From: JBKEAR01 sp047972425 | GTDB taxonomy: Bacteria; Pseudomonadota; Alphaproteobacteria; JBKEAR01 | DNA: 48,994 bases | Reading direction: 5' to 3' | Assembly (NCBI GenBank): GCA_047972425.1 | Contig: JBKEAR010000008.1 | Span: forward strand, 1 to 48,994 | Shown here: one piece after another, positions 23,982 to 31,913 of the stretch | How positions within the stretch are numbered: position 1 is the stretch's first letter | Layout of the letters: every line of letters begins with the position of its first letter | Program-made: the position numbers and the translations under genes | The notes under the pieces: model-generated | Databases searched by the model: none | What the model was told of the DNA's origin: nothing | The model's input: the letters and a program-made list of their open reading frames with translations, nothing else

Positions 23982-25268
23982 TTATTTTTGGGTTTTTTGA
24001 ATACTGATATGCTTGGGTAAAATCATATTGGCAAAAATACCCACAATAGCGGCTAAGCCAATCGAACCAAAGCGAAAAGCATCAATTTCGATACTTAAAC
24101 CACCAATGCCGATAACCAAAATAAGTGCGGCTATCAGCATATTGCGTTTACGCATAATATCATCATCCATATGGGTAAGGGTCGATATACCAATAACGGC
24201 GATGGATCCGAATAGCATCACCATAATCCCACCCATTACAGGGGCAGGTATCGAGTTTAAAAAGGCCGAAAGTTTGCCCACAAAAGATAATATAATGGCG
24301 GTAATTGCGGCAATAAGCATAATACGTGGGTTAAACGCACGGGTTAAAGCAACCGCACCGGTTACTTCCGAATATGTGGTATTGGGCGGGCCACCAAAAA
24401 AGGCCGCAGCACTTGTAGCAATACCATCGCCGAGTAATGTATTTTTTAGGCCGGGTTTTTTTAAATAATCTTTACCGGTAACTTTCGATATCGCTGCCAT
24501 ATCGCCAATATGCTCCACCGCAGGGGCAATAGCCACAGGTACAATAAATAAAATGGCTGCTAATGCATGGGGGCTTTTAAAATCAGGGAAGGTAAATGCA
24601 GGCACCGCAATCCAAGCGGCTTCTCTTACGGTATCAAAATTCACCAAAGGGATATTAAAACCATAAGTAAAGATAAGTGCTGTAATATAACCGGCTGCAA
24701 TACCCACTAAGATGGATAAAAACTGCAACAAACCCCGCCCACGGATAGAAAAGAATAGGGTAACAATGAGCGCCACCAAACCGCAAGTCATCGATGCGCC
24801 GTATGGCATGGGGTTATCCGATGCCGGAAAACCCTGTAGCATATTAATTGCCGCAGGGGCAAGGTTAAGGCCAATCACCATAATTACAGGGCCAATCACA
24901 ATAGGTGGTAAAATACGGTTAATTATATTTTGGCCGTATGTCCGTACAACCAAGCTTAACAGAATATACACCAAGCCCGTTGCCAATAGGCCAACCATAG
25001 CTGTAGGTATGCCCCATTGTTGCACCGCACCTTGAATAGGTGCAATAAAGGCAAAAGAAGAGGCCAAGAAGATAGGGACTTGGCCTTTGGTAATAATTTG
25101 GAATATCAGGGTTCCGATTCCGGCAGTAAATAATGCCACCGCCGGGTTAAGCCCGGTGAGCAACGGCACCAAAACCAAAGAGCCAAAGGCAACAAAAAGC
25201 ATTTGAATGCCTAGAATAATAGTATGAAAATCAATTTTATCTGAGTTTTCGAGATTAGGGGAAGACAT
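23982..25268 (-). CDS. NCS2 uracil/xanthine permease
   Basis: This is a nucleobase-proton symporter of 428 residues with about 14 membrane segments. Family marks are AFGSLVLVPLLTGLNP near the N-terminus, the substrate-site helix VPVAIAPAVEHIGDM with its Glu, and GDGIATSAAAFFGGPPNTTYSEVTGAVALTR. These fit the UraA group, so uracil is the likely substrate, but xanthine and urate carriers are close relatives. GAGGA precedes the ATG. It is followed by a terminator and preceded by a leader of about 150 nt with a candidate promoter. Confidence 0.93.
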   Translation of the reverse strand: MSSPNLENSDKIDFHTIILGIQMLFVAFGSLVLVPLLTGLNPAVALFTAGIGTLIFQIITKGQVPIFLASSFAFIAPIQGAVQQWGIPTAMVGLLATGLVYILLSLVVRTYGQNIINRILPPIVIGPVIMVIGLNLAPAAINMLQGFPASDNPMPYGASMTCGLVALIVTLFFSIRGRGLLQFLSILVGIAAGYITALIFTYGFNIPLVNFDTVREAAWIAVPAFTFPDFKSPHALAAILFIVPVAIAPAVEHIGDMAAISKVTGKDYLKKPGLKNTLLGDGIATSAAAFFGGPPNTTYSEVTGAVALTRAFNPRIMLIAAITAIILSFVGKLSAFLNSIPAPVMGGIMVMLFGSIAVIGISTLTHMDDDIMRKRNMLIAALILVIGIGGLSIEIDAFRFGSIGLAAIVGIFANMILPKHISIQKTQK

Positions 25269-25335
25269 GTTTGTTTTTCCTCACAAGTCATTTGAATATA
25301 TCCGAGTATTTTATTTACTCACTCTCGAAAACCCG

Positions 25336-25364
25336 ATTACATAGGAATTGATAGTGAGAGTCAA
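25336..25364 (-). promoter_or_regulatory. Candidate sigma70 promoter for the NCS2 permease gene
   Basis: On the minus strand TTGACT (25359-25364) and TGTAAT (25336-25341) are 17 bp apart. The leader between here and the gene has a weak CTCTC/GAGAG pairing. This is a consensus match only. Confidence 0.4.
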
Positions 25365-25426
25365 GGCTTATTTCCATAAAAACAGACTTGTTTGTCTTTT
25401 ATAAACCTATATTTAATCTGATTTTT

Positions 25427-26350
25427 TTAATAGGATTTACGTGGGTTTTTTTTAACAAAATAGTCCGAAAATTCGGCAATAAGTGTGCCGCCGAACATAA
25501 AAGCGGCACCGAATATAGCAAATAGGGTCATTTGTTGGCCATTGATTAACCAACCGCCCAAAGCGCCAAAAACAGATTCTAACGCTAAGATTAATGTGGC
25601 ATGGGTAACAGGGGCATTTTTTTGGGCAATAATTTGCAATGTATAAGCCACACATACCGACATAAAAGTACCATAGGCTAAAGCAATGCGGGCATCCCAT
25701 AGGGCTTTTAGTGATATATCCTCAAATATTACAGCCACAATTAAGGCTAAGAATCCGCACACAAAATATTGAATCGTGGCCAACCAAAGAGGGGGGATGC
25801 GATTACTGTAAATGGATATCCAAATAATATGCCCCGACCAAAATATTGCACAGATAACCGCTAAAATATCCCCCCATGCCCGAAAATGCTCTTTACCCGA
25901 TATCATTTCGGGCGGGGCGGCAAAAAAGGTCATTAAAAACATACCAAAAAGCATGATGAAACTGGCAATCCACACATATTTAGAGACTTTTTGTTTGAGC
26001 AACACCCAACAAATCAGCGGTACAAAAACCACATATAAGCCGGTAATAAAGCTTACATTGGCCTCGGTAGAATAAACCAAAGCCCATTGTTGTGTGCCTG
26101 CCCCAAAAAATAAAAAAAGGCCTAAAACAACGGCAGGCCATAAAAATTTAACCGATAATTGCTCGCCACGTAACGGCGCATAAATAAGGGCAAAGGGTAA
26201 TAAAGTGATGCCACCAATTAAAAAGCGTACAGCCGTATAGGTAAAAGGACCTATATATTCCATGCCTTGGCGCTGGAATGCAAAAGCAAAGCCCCAAATA
26301 ATTGCAGCAAGTAATAATGTAAAGTCGGCAATATAAGCTTTTTTTTCCAT
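25427..26350 (-). CDS. EamA-family (DMT) transporter
   Basis: This is a ten-helix transporter of 307 residues with two EamA repeats: LLLAAIIWGFAFAFQRQGMEYIGPFTYTAVRFLIGG in the first (residues 12-47), and ALESVFGALGGWLINGQQMTLFAIFGAAFMFGGTLIAE in the second. It is not closely like the copy at 15692-16564. The likely role is export of a small metabolite; the substrate is unknown. GGAGC precedes the ATG. It lies upstream of the NCS2 permease on the same strand, separated by 158 bp. Confidence 0.88.
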   Translation of the reverse strand: MEKKAYIADFTLLLAAIIWGFAFAFQRQGMEYIGPFTYTAVRFLIGGITLLPFALIYAPLRGEQLSVKFLWPAVVLGLFLFFGAGTQQWALVYSTEANVSFITGLYVVFVPLICWVLLKQKVSKYVWIASFIMLFGMFLMTFFAAPPEMISGKEHFRAWGDILAVICAIFWSGHIIWISIYSNRIPPLWLATIQYFVCGFLALIVAVIFEDISLKALWDARIALAYGTFMSVCVAYTLQIIAQKNAPVTHATLILALESVFGALGGWLINGQQMTLFAIFGAAFMFGGTLIAEFSDYFVKKNPRKSY

Positions 26351-26478
26351 GGCGGCTCCTTTTAATTGTTAATATGCCAATAAATTTACCATAGTCAAGC
26401 CTAATAATCTTTCGCTTGCAAAATGAGGAATAGCATGGAATAATGCCATAAATTTTAAATGGATATAAAGGAAAGCGA

Positions 26479-26979
26479 ATGACCATGCGTATTGGTGTTT
26501 ATCCGGGAACATTTGATCCGGTTACTTTAGGCCATTTAGATGTTATTCGGCGGTCTCTTAACGTTGTTGATAAACTAATTTTAGGCGTTGCTTTTAATGA
26601 AAATAAACAACCGTTATTTTCGATAGAAGAGCGAGTATCCCTGCTTAATCAGGCAATTGGCGAGCTTGGTTTAGATGGTAGCAAAATAGAGATTATTCCA
26701 TTTTCTAACCTTTTGGTCGATTTTGTTCATGAACAAAATGCTAAAGTGATTATTCGGGGGTTGCGGGCGGTATCGGATTTTGATTATGAGTTTCAAATGG
26801 CGGGTATGAACCGCCATATTGCGCCCGATATTGAAACTTTATTTTTAATGGCTGCCGATAAATATCAGCTTATAGCATCGCGTTTTGTGCGCGAGGTTGC
26901 CCGCTTAGGTGGCGATGTTTCGCCCTTTGTTTCTAAAAAAGTGCATCAGGCACTAATACAAAAATATAAAACACAGTAA
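26479..26979 (+). CDS. coaD: Phosphopantetheine adenylyltransferase
   Basis: CoaD makes dephospho-CoA from 4'-phosphopantetheine and ATP, the fourth step of coenzyme A synthesis. The 166 residues show the nucleotidyltransferase motif GTFDPVTLGHLD, the RGLRAVSDFDYEFQMAGMNR block and the second ATP motif around YQLIASRFVRE. ATG at 26479 follows AAAGGAAAG; the ATG two codons later (26485) is possible. It converges on the ArsR-family gene, with only one base between the stops. Confidence 0.96.
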   Translation: MTMRIGVYPGTFDPVTLGHLDVIRRSLNVVDKLILGVAFNENKQPLFSIEERVSLLNQAIGELGLDGSKIEIIPFSNLLVDFVHEQNAKVIIRGLRAVSDFDYEFQMAGMNRHIAPDIETLFLMAADKYQLIASRFVREVARLGGDVSPFVSKKVHQALIQKYKTQ

Positions 26980-26980
26980 T

Positions 26981-27280
26981 TTACGGGCAATATTCATCTT
27001 GCAAAATATTAATAATTTGCTTAATCAATGGCGAGTTTAGGCTGTAAATAACATTTTTACCATCGCGTTGCGCTTGCACATAGCCTTCTAAACGTAAACG
27101 GCTTAAATGTTGCGAAACTGTTGTTTGCGGAATTTCAACAACTTCGACCAACTCACTCACATTCATATCTTTAATGCCCAATGCACATAAAATAAACAAA
27201 CGTTGCTCGTTCGATAATGTTTTTAACAATTGCGCCGCTTGCTTAACTTGTGACAGTTTCTCACTCAATTTTTTGTCCAT
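26981..27280 (-). CDS. BigR/SqrR-type ArsR-family repressor
   Basis: This is a winged-helix repressor of 99 residues. Two cysteines, Cys32 (FILCALG) and Cys98 (DEYCP), are 66 residues apart, the same distance as Cys42 and Cys108 of BigR, where they form a disulfide or polysulfide link when the protein senses sulfide. The recognition helix is in TTVSQHLSRLRLEG. I take ATG at 27280, with GGA upstream; an ATG at 27304 has no ribosome site. It is divergent from an AhpD-like gene and two YeeE/YedE genes, which it probably represses until reactive sulfur accumulates. Confidence 0.88.
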   Translation of the reverse strand: MDKKLSEKLSQVKQAAQLLKTLSNEQRLFILCALGIKDMNVSELVEVVEIPQTTVSQHLSRLRLEGYVQAQRDGKNVIYSLNSPLIKQIINILQDEYCP

Positions 27281-27369
27281 ACAAAATCCATTTCTACTTG
27301 ACATTATACATTCATATATTTACATAATCAAATGTATATTTTGTAAACAATTATAGTAGGAGTATCATT

Positions 27370-27714
27370 ATGAGTAAAGATTATAAAGAAATCACTAAAA
27401 ATATTAATAAAAATTTAGCCGGTTTTCGTAAAAGCCAAAGTACAACCATGCAGGGCTTTAGCCAAATGGCACAAGGCGCCTTGGCCGATGGTGTTTTAGA
27501 TAAAAAAACAAAAGAGCTTATTGCCCTTGCTATTGGTGTTGCGGTGCAATGTGATGGCTGTATTGGCTTTCATACAAAAGCGTTAATTGATCTTGGTGCA
27601 ACCCGCGAAGAGGTCGAGGAAGTTTTGGGCATGTGTGTTTACCTTGGTGGTGGCCCTAAATTAATGTATGCTGCCGATGCTTTAGATGCATTTGATCAGT
27701 TTTCGAATAATTAA
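27370..27714 (+). CDS. AhpD-like/carboxymuconolactone decarboxylase-family protein
   Basis: The protein has 114 residues and carries the AhpD-type redox motif CDGCIGFH (CxxC followed by His). Such proteins act as small thiol peroxidases or disulfide reductases. TAGGAG precedes the ATG. It is the first gene of a run with two YeeE/YedE genes under the divergent BigR-like repressor, which suggests a role in handling persulfide or peroxide. The exact substrate is unknown. Confidence 0.9.
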   Translation: MSKDYKEITKNINKNLAGFRKSQSTTMQGFSQMAQGALADGVLDKKTKELIALAIGVAVQCDGCIGFHTKALIDLGATREEVEEVLGMCVYLGGGPKLMYAADALDAFDQFSNN

Positions 27715-27733
27715 TTAAGGAGTTTGCTTTATT

Positions 27734-28156
27734 ATGCTCAGCCTTAACCCATCATTTACGCCCTATCTTTCCCTTTTGGGGGGAGTTTTAATCGGCTTGG
27801 GTGCTTTTTTGCTTTATTGGGGCATTGGCCGCATTGCTGGTATTAGCGGTGTTGTCGGTAATTTTTTTGAGGCACCGCTTAGCCAAGATAACCGCTGGCG
27901 CTTATTTTTTATTTTGGGGCTAATATTATCTTACATTCCGTATAGATTAATTACTGGTGAGGTTATGATTATACAGCCGAACACATGGCCGCTTATGCTG
28001 ATTGGTGCATTCATTATGGGGCTAGGGGCAGCCATTGGTAATGGCTGTACCTCCGGCCACGGAATATGTGGGCTGGGGCAGCTATCTTTTCGCTCATTGG
28101 TCGCCGTAATGGTTTTTATGACAGCCGGTGTTTTGGCCGCATCATTTATTCACTAA
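27734..28156 (+). CDS. YeeE/YedE-family sulfur transporter, first half
   Basis: This is a half-size membrane protein of 140 residues with about four helices. The signature is IGNGCTSGHGICGLGQLS, whose cysteine binds thiosulfate or related sulfur in the full-length E. coli relative YeeE (TsuA). GGCIGRIAGISG-like spacing in the first helices (WGIGRIAGISGVVGNFF) is also typical. The second half is encoded next door, as in the two-gene PmpA/PmpB arrangement of BigR operons. It probably imports or exports a reduced sulfur compound. Confidence 0.9.
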   Translation: MLSLNPSFTPYLSLLGGVLIGLGAFLLYWGIGRIAGISGVVGNFFEAPLSQDNRWRLFFILGLILSYIPYRLITGEVMIIQPNTWPLMLIGAFIMGLGAAIGNGCTSGHGICGLGQLSFRSLVAVMVFMTAGVLAASFIH

Positions 28157-28174
28157 AAAGGTAATTATAAAAAA

Positions 28175-28603
28175 ATGAATAAAATTTTGGCATTGGTCTC
28201 TGGGCTATTGATGGGCTTAGGCATGTTAATGGGTGGTATGGTTAATCCGCAAAAAGTGATTGATTTTCTGAATTTTTCACTTATTCCTCAAGGATTATGG
28301 AACCCTTCGCTTATTTTTGTAATGGGTGGTGGTCTTTTGGTAACGATATTCGGCTTTGCATTCATTAAAAAATCGGGTATTCGCCCTTTATTAGTGAATG
28401 AATATTGTGTATCGGCAAAAAGAAAAGTCGATGCCAAACTGATAGGCGGTGCTAGCCTTTTTGGTTTTGGTTGGGGCATTGTTGGTGTATGCCCGGGGCC
28501 TGCATTAGTTGGTTTGTTGTCGTTTGATATCAAAGTGTTTTTTACCGCAGTTATGATGGTTGTTGGCGTAATGGTCGGTCGCCAACTTTCTCTCCGTTTT
28601 TAA
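28175..28603 (+). CDS. YeeE/YedE-family sulfur transporter, second half
   Basis: The protein has 142 residues and about four helices, homologous in pattern to the preceding gene. The conserved cysteine lies in GFGWGIVGVCPGPALVGL, and the opening GLLMGLGMLMGGMVNPQKVIDF is a family mark. With its partner it would form one full YeeE/YedE transporter. It ends the operon of BigR-controlled genes; no beta-lactamase-like sulfur dioxygenase (Blh/ETHE1 type) is present. Confidence 0.9.
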   Translation: MNKILALVSGLLMGLGMLMGGMVNPQKVIDFLNFSLIPQGLWNPSLIFVMGGGLLVTIFGFAFIKKSGIRPLLVNEYCVSAKRKVDAKLIGGASLFGFGWGIVGVCPGPALVGLLSFDIKVFFTAVMMVVGVMVGRQLSLRF

Positions 28604-28676
28604 TCTAAATAGCTGTGGTAATTTGATTGTTCTTCTGTTAAGTTTTATTTAATTTGAATAGACGGAGACTAGATTA

Positions 28677-29612
28677 ATGAGCTTAACAAAAGAACAATTA
28701 GCGCAAATAGAAGAACAACGTGCGCAGTCATTTGCAACAAAACGTGTAACCGTTGCTGCCGCCGAAGATGTTTTATATAAACCATTTTATGTGCTTGACC
28801 ATGGATTTGTGCGGTTAATTGATTATATGGGCGACGATAGCGCCATTACCCAAGCGGCTCGGGTTTCTTATGGTAAAGGTACCAAAACAGTTAATACCGA
28901 TGCCGGGCTTATTCGTTATTTATTACGCCATCGCCATACCACACCTTTTGAGATGGTAGAGGCTAAATTTCACATGAAAATGCCTATATTTGTTGCCCGC
29001 CAATGGATACGCCATCGCACGGCGAATGTTAATGAATATTCAGCACGTTATTCTATTTTAGATAAAGAATATTATATTCCAACCGAAGATGCTTTAGGCG
29101 TGCAATCTACCCAAAATCACCAAGGCCGTGGTGATGTTTTAACCGGCAACGAAGCCCATGAGGTTTTACAAATTTTAAAAGATGATGCTGAGCGTACTTA
29201 TAGTAATTACGAATATATGATGAATGAAGATGCTAATGGCAATATTAAGGACGAAAGCCGTAAAGGACTAGCCCGCGAGCTTGCCCGCATGAATTTAACG
29301 CTTAATACTTATACCCAATGGTATTGGAAGATTGATTTACATAATCTCCTTCATTTTCTCTCGCTTCGTGCCGATAGCCATGCCCAATATGAAATTCGGG
29401 TTTATGCCGAGGCCATGTTGAACATCATAAAAGAATGGCTACCTATCACTTATAAAGCTTTTCATGATTACCGAGTCGGTGGGTTGAATTTATCGGCACA
29501 ACAATTGGCTTTAGTTAAGCGCTTGATTAAAGGTGAAAACGTAACGGCCGAAGATAGCGGTATGAGCAAGCGCGAATATACCGAGCTACTTAAAGGCTTA
29601 GATTTAGATTAA
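28677..29612 (+). CDS. thyX: Flavin-dependent thymidylate synthase
   Basis: ThyX makes dTMP from dUMP using FAD and methylene-tetrahydrofolate. The 311 residues include the ThyX motif region RQWIRHRTANVNEYSARY, the HRHTTPFEMVEAKFH block and the late LHFLSLRADSHAQYEIR. The first 40 residues are a modest N-terminal extension that alphaproteobacterial members share. CGGAG precedes the ATG. mgsA follows after 17 nt. Having ThyX suggests the organism may lack ThyA, which is not in the window. Confidence 0.96.
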   Translation: MSLTKEQLAQIEEQRAQSFATKRVTVAAAEDVLYKPFYVLDHGFVRLIDYMGDDSAITQAARVSYGKGTKTVNTDAGLIRYLLRHRHTTPFEMVEAKFHMKMPIFVARQWIRHRTANVNEYSARYSILDKEYYIPTEDALGVQSTQNHQGRGDVLTGNEAHEVLQILKDDAERTYSNYEYMMNEDANGNIKDESRKGLARELARMNLTLNTYTQWYWKIDLHNLLHFLSLRADSHAQYEIRVYAEAMLNIIKEWLPITYKAFHDYRVGGLNLSAQQLALVKRLIKGENVTAEDSGMSKREYTELLKGLDLD

Positions 29613-29629
29613 TCAAAAAAGGGACTGAA

Positions 29630-30076
29630 ATGTCGTTTAAAAAAATGAATATCGCTTTAATTGCCCATGATGGCCGCAAGCGGGATTTGGTCGATTGGGT
29701 TGAGCGCCATGAAAACCGACTAAAAAATCATGTTCTTTATTGCACAGGTACAACAGGGCGCATATTAAAAGCCGAGGTTGGGGATCATTTAGATGTTCGC
29801 CCGGTGCGCTCTGGCCCTTTAGGTGGCGACCAAGAGATTGGGGTTAAAATTGCCGAAGGTGAAATTGATTTTCTACTTTTTATGGTCGATGGCTTATCGG
29901 TACAACCCCATGATAGCGATGTTAAAGCCCTGCAACGTTTGGCGGTGATTTATAATGTGCCTATGGCAACAAATAGGGCAACAGCCGAGCTTTGTATTAG
30001 CTCCCCCTTATTTGGAGCAAGCGACTTTAAGCCAGAACCCAATGATTTTGACGCTTATGTAAACCGCAAAATCTAA
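29630..30076 (+). CDS. mgsA: Methylglyoxal synthase
   Basis: MgsA turns dihydroxyacetone phosphate into methylglyoxal and phosphate, a bypass that relieves sugar-phosphate stress. The 148 residues keep the opening IALIAHDGRKRDLVDW with the active-site His, the phosphate site TGTTGR and the catalytic Asp in GPLGGDQEIG. It is probably co-transcribed with thyX. A short hairpin, AAGGC/GCCTT with loop TTC, overlaps the stop codon and leads into six T, so it may end the transcript. Confidence 0.95.
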   Translation: MSFKKMNIALIAHDGRKRDLVDWVERHENRLKNHVLYCTGTTGRILKAEVGDHLDVRPVRSGPLGGDQEIGVKIAEGEIDFLLFMVDGLSVQPHDSDVKALQRLAVIYNVPMATNRATAELCISSPLFGASDFKPEPNDFDAYVNRKI

Positions 30077-30215
30077 AGGCTTCGCCTTACTTTTTTATCC
30101 CCTCTAGTTAGAGGGGTGGCAGGCGCAGCCTGACGGGGTGTGTTCTTACGCCCCAAAACAGTCATTATCTATGCTCGCCTTCGGCAAGACACCCCCCACA
30201 TTGGCTACGCCAATG
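30076..30215. repeat. Cluster of short triloop hairpins between mgsA and htrA
   Basis: Hairpins follow closely: AAGGC/GCCTT loop TTC (30076-30088), CCCCTCTA/TAGAGGGG loop GT (30099-30116), CAGGC/GCCTG loop GCA (30120-30132), GCC/GGC loop TTC (30177-30185) and CATTGGC/GCCAATG loop TAC (30199-30215). GGGGTGT (30135-30141) also pairs with ACACCCC (30189-30195) around part of the cluster. The style matches the clusters near 431 and 3057 but the sequences differ. No gene is seen in 30077-30329. Confidence 0.8.
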
Positions 30216-30237
30216 CAATCGGTTTGTGCATCTTGAT

Positions 30238-30259
30238 AGTGTAACTTAAAAGTTACACT
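30238..30259. promoter_or_regulatory. Perfect 10-bp-arm palindrome upstream of htrA
   Basis: AGTGTAACTT and AAGTTACACT flank a central AA. It lies about 70 bp before htrA and no T run follows, so an operator is more likely than a terminator. The binding protein is unknown. Confidence 0.5.
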
Positions 30260-30329
30260 ATATTTCGCCACATTTTAAGACCATATTATTTTTGTAAGAG
30301 ATGAAAATAACAAATCAAAAGGTTTCAAT

Positions 30330-31787
30330 ATGAGCAAAGTATTTTCAAAAAAATTAGCAAGCTCAGCGCTTGCATTATCCATATTAACAACACCTTTGGC
30401 GGTTATCCCAAATGTGGCCTTAGGTACCGATATTACTCCTTTAGAAAATGCCCCAAGTAGCTTTGCTGATTTGGTGGATCAGATTATGCCGGCTGTGGTG
30501 AATATATCGACCACGCAGGTGGTTGAAGGTAATGCCCAAATGCGTAATTTTGCCCCATTTGAGGAATTTTTTGGCGAGCAATTCAACTTTCCGCAGCTTG
30601 ACCAAGACCCCAGAGAAGCCCAAGCTTTAGGTTCAGGGTTTATCATCTCAGGCGATGGTTATATTGTAACCAATAACCATGTGATAGACGGTGCCGATGA
30701 AATCCAAGTTATTACCCAAGATGGCGAGGAAATGCTAGCCACTTTAATTGGTACCGACCCACAAACGGATCTTGCCCTTTTAAAAGTAGAGGCTAAAGAT
30801 TTGCCCTTTGTATCCTTTGGCAATAGCGACGATGCCCGTGTGGGCGATTGGGTAATCGCTATTGGTAATCCGTTTGGCTTTGGCGGTACAGTAACCAAAG
30901 GCATTATCTCGGCACGGGGGCGTAATATCGGCTCGGGTCCTTATGATGATTTCATCCAAACCGATGCCCCGATTAACCGTGGGAACTCGGGCGGGCCATT
31001 ATTTAATATGGCTGGCGAGGTAATTGGCATTAATACAGCGATTATCAGCCCCACCGGTGGTTCTATTGGCCTTGGATTTTCTGTGCCGACCTCAACCGTA
31101 AAAGATGTGATTAAGCAATTACGTGAAGACGGCACAGTGAAACGCGGCTGGTTGGGTGTGCAAATTCAAGAAGTGAGTGACGATTTAGCCGATAGTTTAG
31201 GCCTTGATGAACCCAAAGGTGCTTTGGTTTCGGGCTTAATTGAAGGCCCTGCCGAAAATGCGGGCATTAAACAAGGCGATGTGATTATTCGCTTTAATAG
31301 CGAAGAAGTTAAAGATAGCCGCATGTTACCGCGCATGGTTGCTGCTGCGCCTGTAGGCTCTAACGCTAAAGTAGTTGTGGTGCGTGATGGTAAAGAAAAA
31401 GAAATTACCGTTAAGCTTGACGAACGCAAAGAAGATGTATCATTAGCTTCATCAACCAATAAATCGGGTGGTAATGAAGCTTTATTGGATAGTACCGGAT
31501 TAACCATCCAAGAACTTACCGATGATGCCCGCCAACGTTATGGTGTTGCCACCAATATTGAAGGTGTGTTGGTAAGTAAAGTTAAACCCTTAAGTGCAGC
31601 CTCTAAAGCAGGTATTGTGCCGGGTACGGTGATTGTAGAAATGAATAAACAAAAAGTTGCTAACCCCGATGATGCAGCTGAGCAATATTTAGATGCCAAA
31701 GAGCAAGGCAAAGAATCTGTTTTGATGCTGGTTCATCAAGCGGGGTCTGATCGTTACTTGGCATTACCAATTACGCAAGAAAAATAA
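30330..31787 (+). CDS. Periplasmic serine protease HtrA/DegP family (Do)
   Basis: This is a periplasmic protease and chaperone for damaged envelope proteins, 485 residues. A signal peptide covers about residues 1-32. The catalytic triad is His117 (TNNHVID), Asp147 (QTDLALL) and Ser220 (GNSGGPLF). Two PDZ domains follow, near 250-345 and 385-480. DegP, DegQ and MucD share this plan, so I give no symbol. A 10-bp-arm palindrome lies upstream and a strong terminator ends the gene, so it is probably transcribed alone. Confidence 0.95.
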   Translation: MSKVFSKKLASSALALSILTTPLAVIPNVALGTDITPLENAPSSFADLVDQIMPAVVNISTTQVVEGNAQMRNFAPFEEFFGEQFNFPQLDQDPREAQALGSGFIISGDGYIVTNNHVIDGADEIQVITQDGEEMLATLIGTDPQTDLALLKVEAKDLPFVSFGNSDDARVGDWVIAIGNPFGFGGTVTKGIISARGRNIGSGPYDDFIQTDAPINRGNSGGPLFNMAGEVIGINTAIISPTGGSIGLGFSVPTSTVKDVIKQLREDGTVKRGWLGVQIQEVSDDLADSLGLDEPKGALVSGLIEGPAENAGIKQGDVIIRFNSEEVKDSRMLPRMVAAAPVGSNAKVVVVRDGKEKEITVKLDERKEDVSLASSTNKSGGNEALLDSTGLTIQELTDDARQRYGVATNIEGVLVSKVKPLSAASKAGIVPGTVIVEMNKQKVANPDDAAEQYLDAKEQGKESVLMLVHQAGSDRYLALPITQEK

Positions 31788-31808
31788 TTGATAAGCTATC
31801 CATGCTAT

Positions 31809-31842
31809 AAGGCTTTGTTCGGTGAGAACAAAGCCTTTTTTT
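31809..31842 (+). terminator. Intrinsic terminator after htrA
   Basis: AAGGCTTTGTTC (31809-31820) and GAACAAAGCCTT (31826-31837) form a 12-bp stem with a 5-nt loop and a T run to 31842. Confidence 0.93.
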
Positions 31843-31913
31843 ATCTGAGCTATTGACAAAAAGAGACTGAGCTGTCTTATTAATGGTGACTGAAATTTTA
31901 TGGAGTATTTAAT

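Noticed and set aside
25269..25426. Purine or other riboswitch before the NCS2 permease
   Set aside because: Only a weak CTCTC/GAGAG pairing is present; no conserved aptamer core is recognisable.
21137..26350. A single long minus-strand operon
   Set aside because: A clear terminator at 23951-23974 separates the permease from the GNAT-tenA genes, and sizeable gaps separate the other genes.
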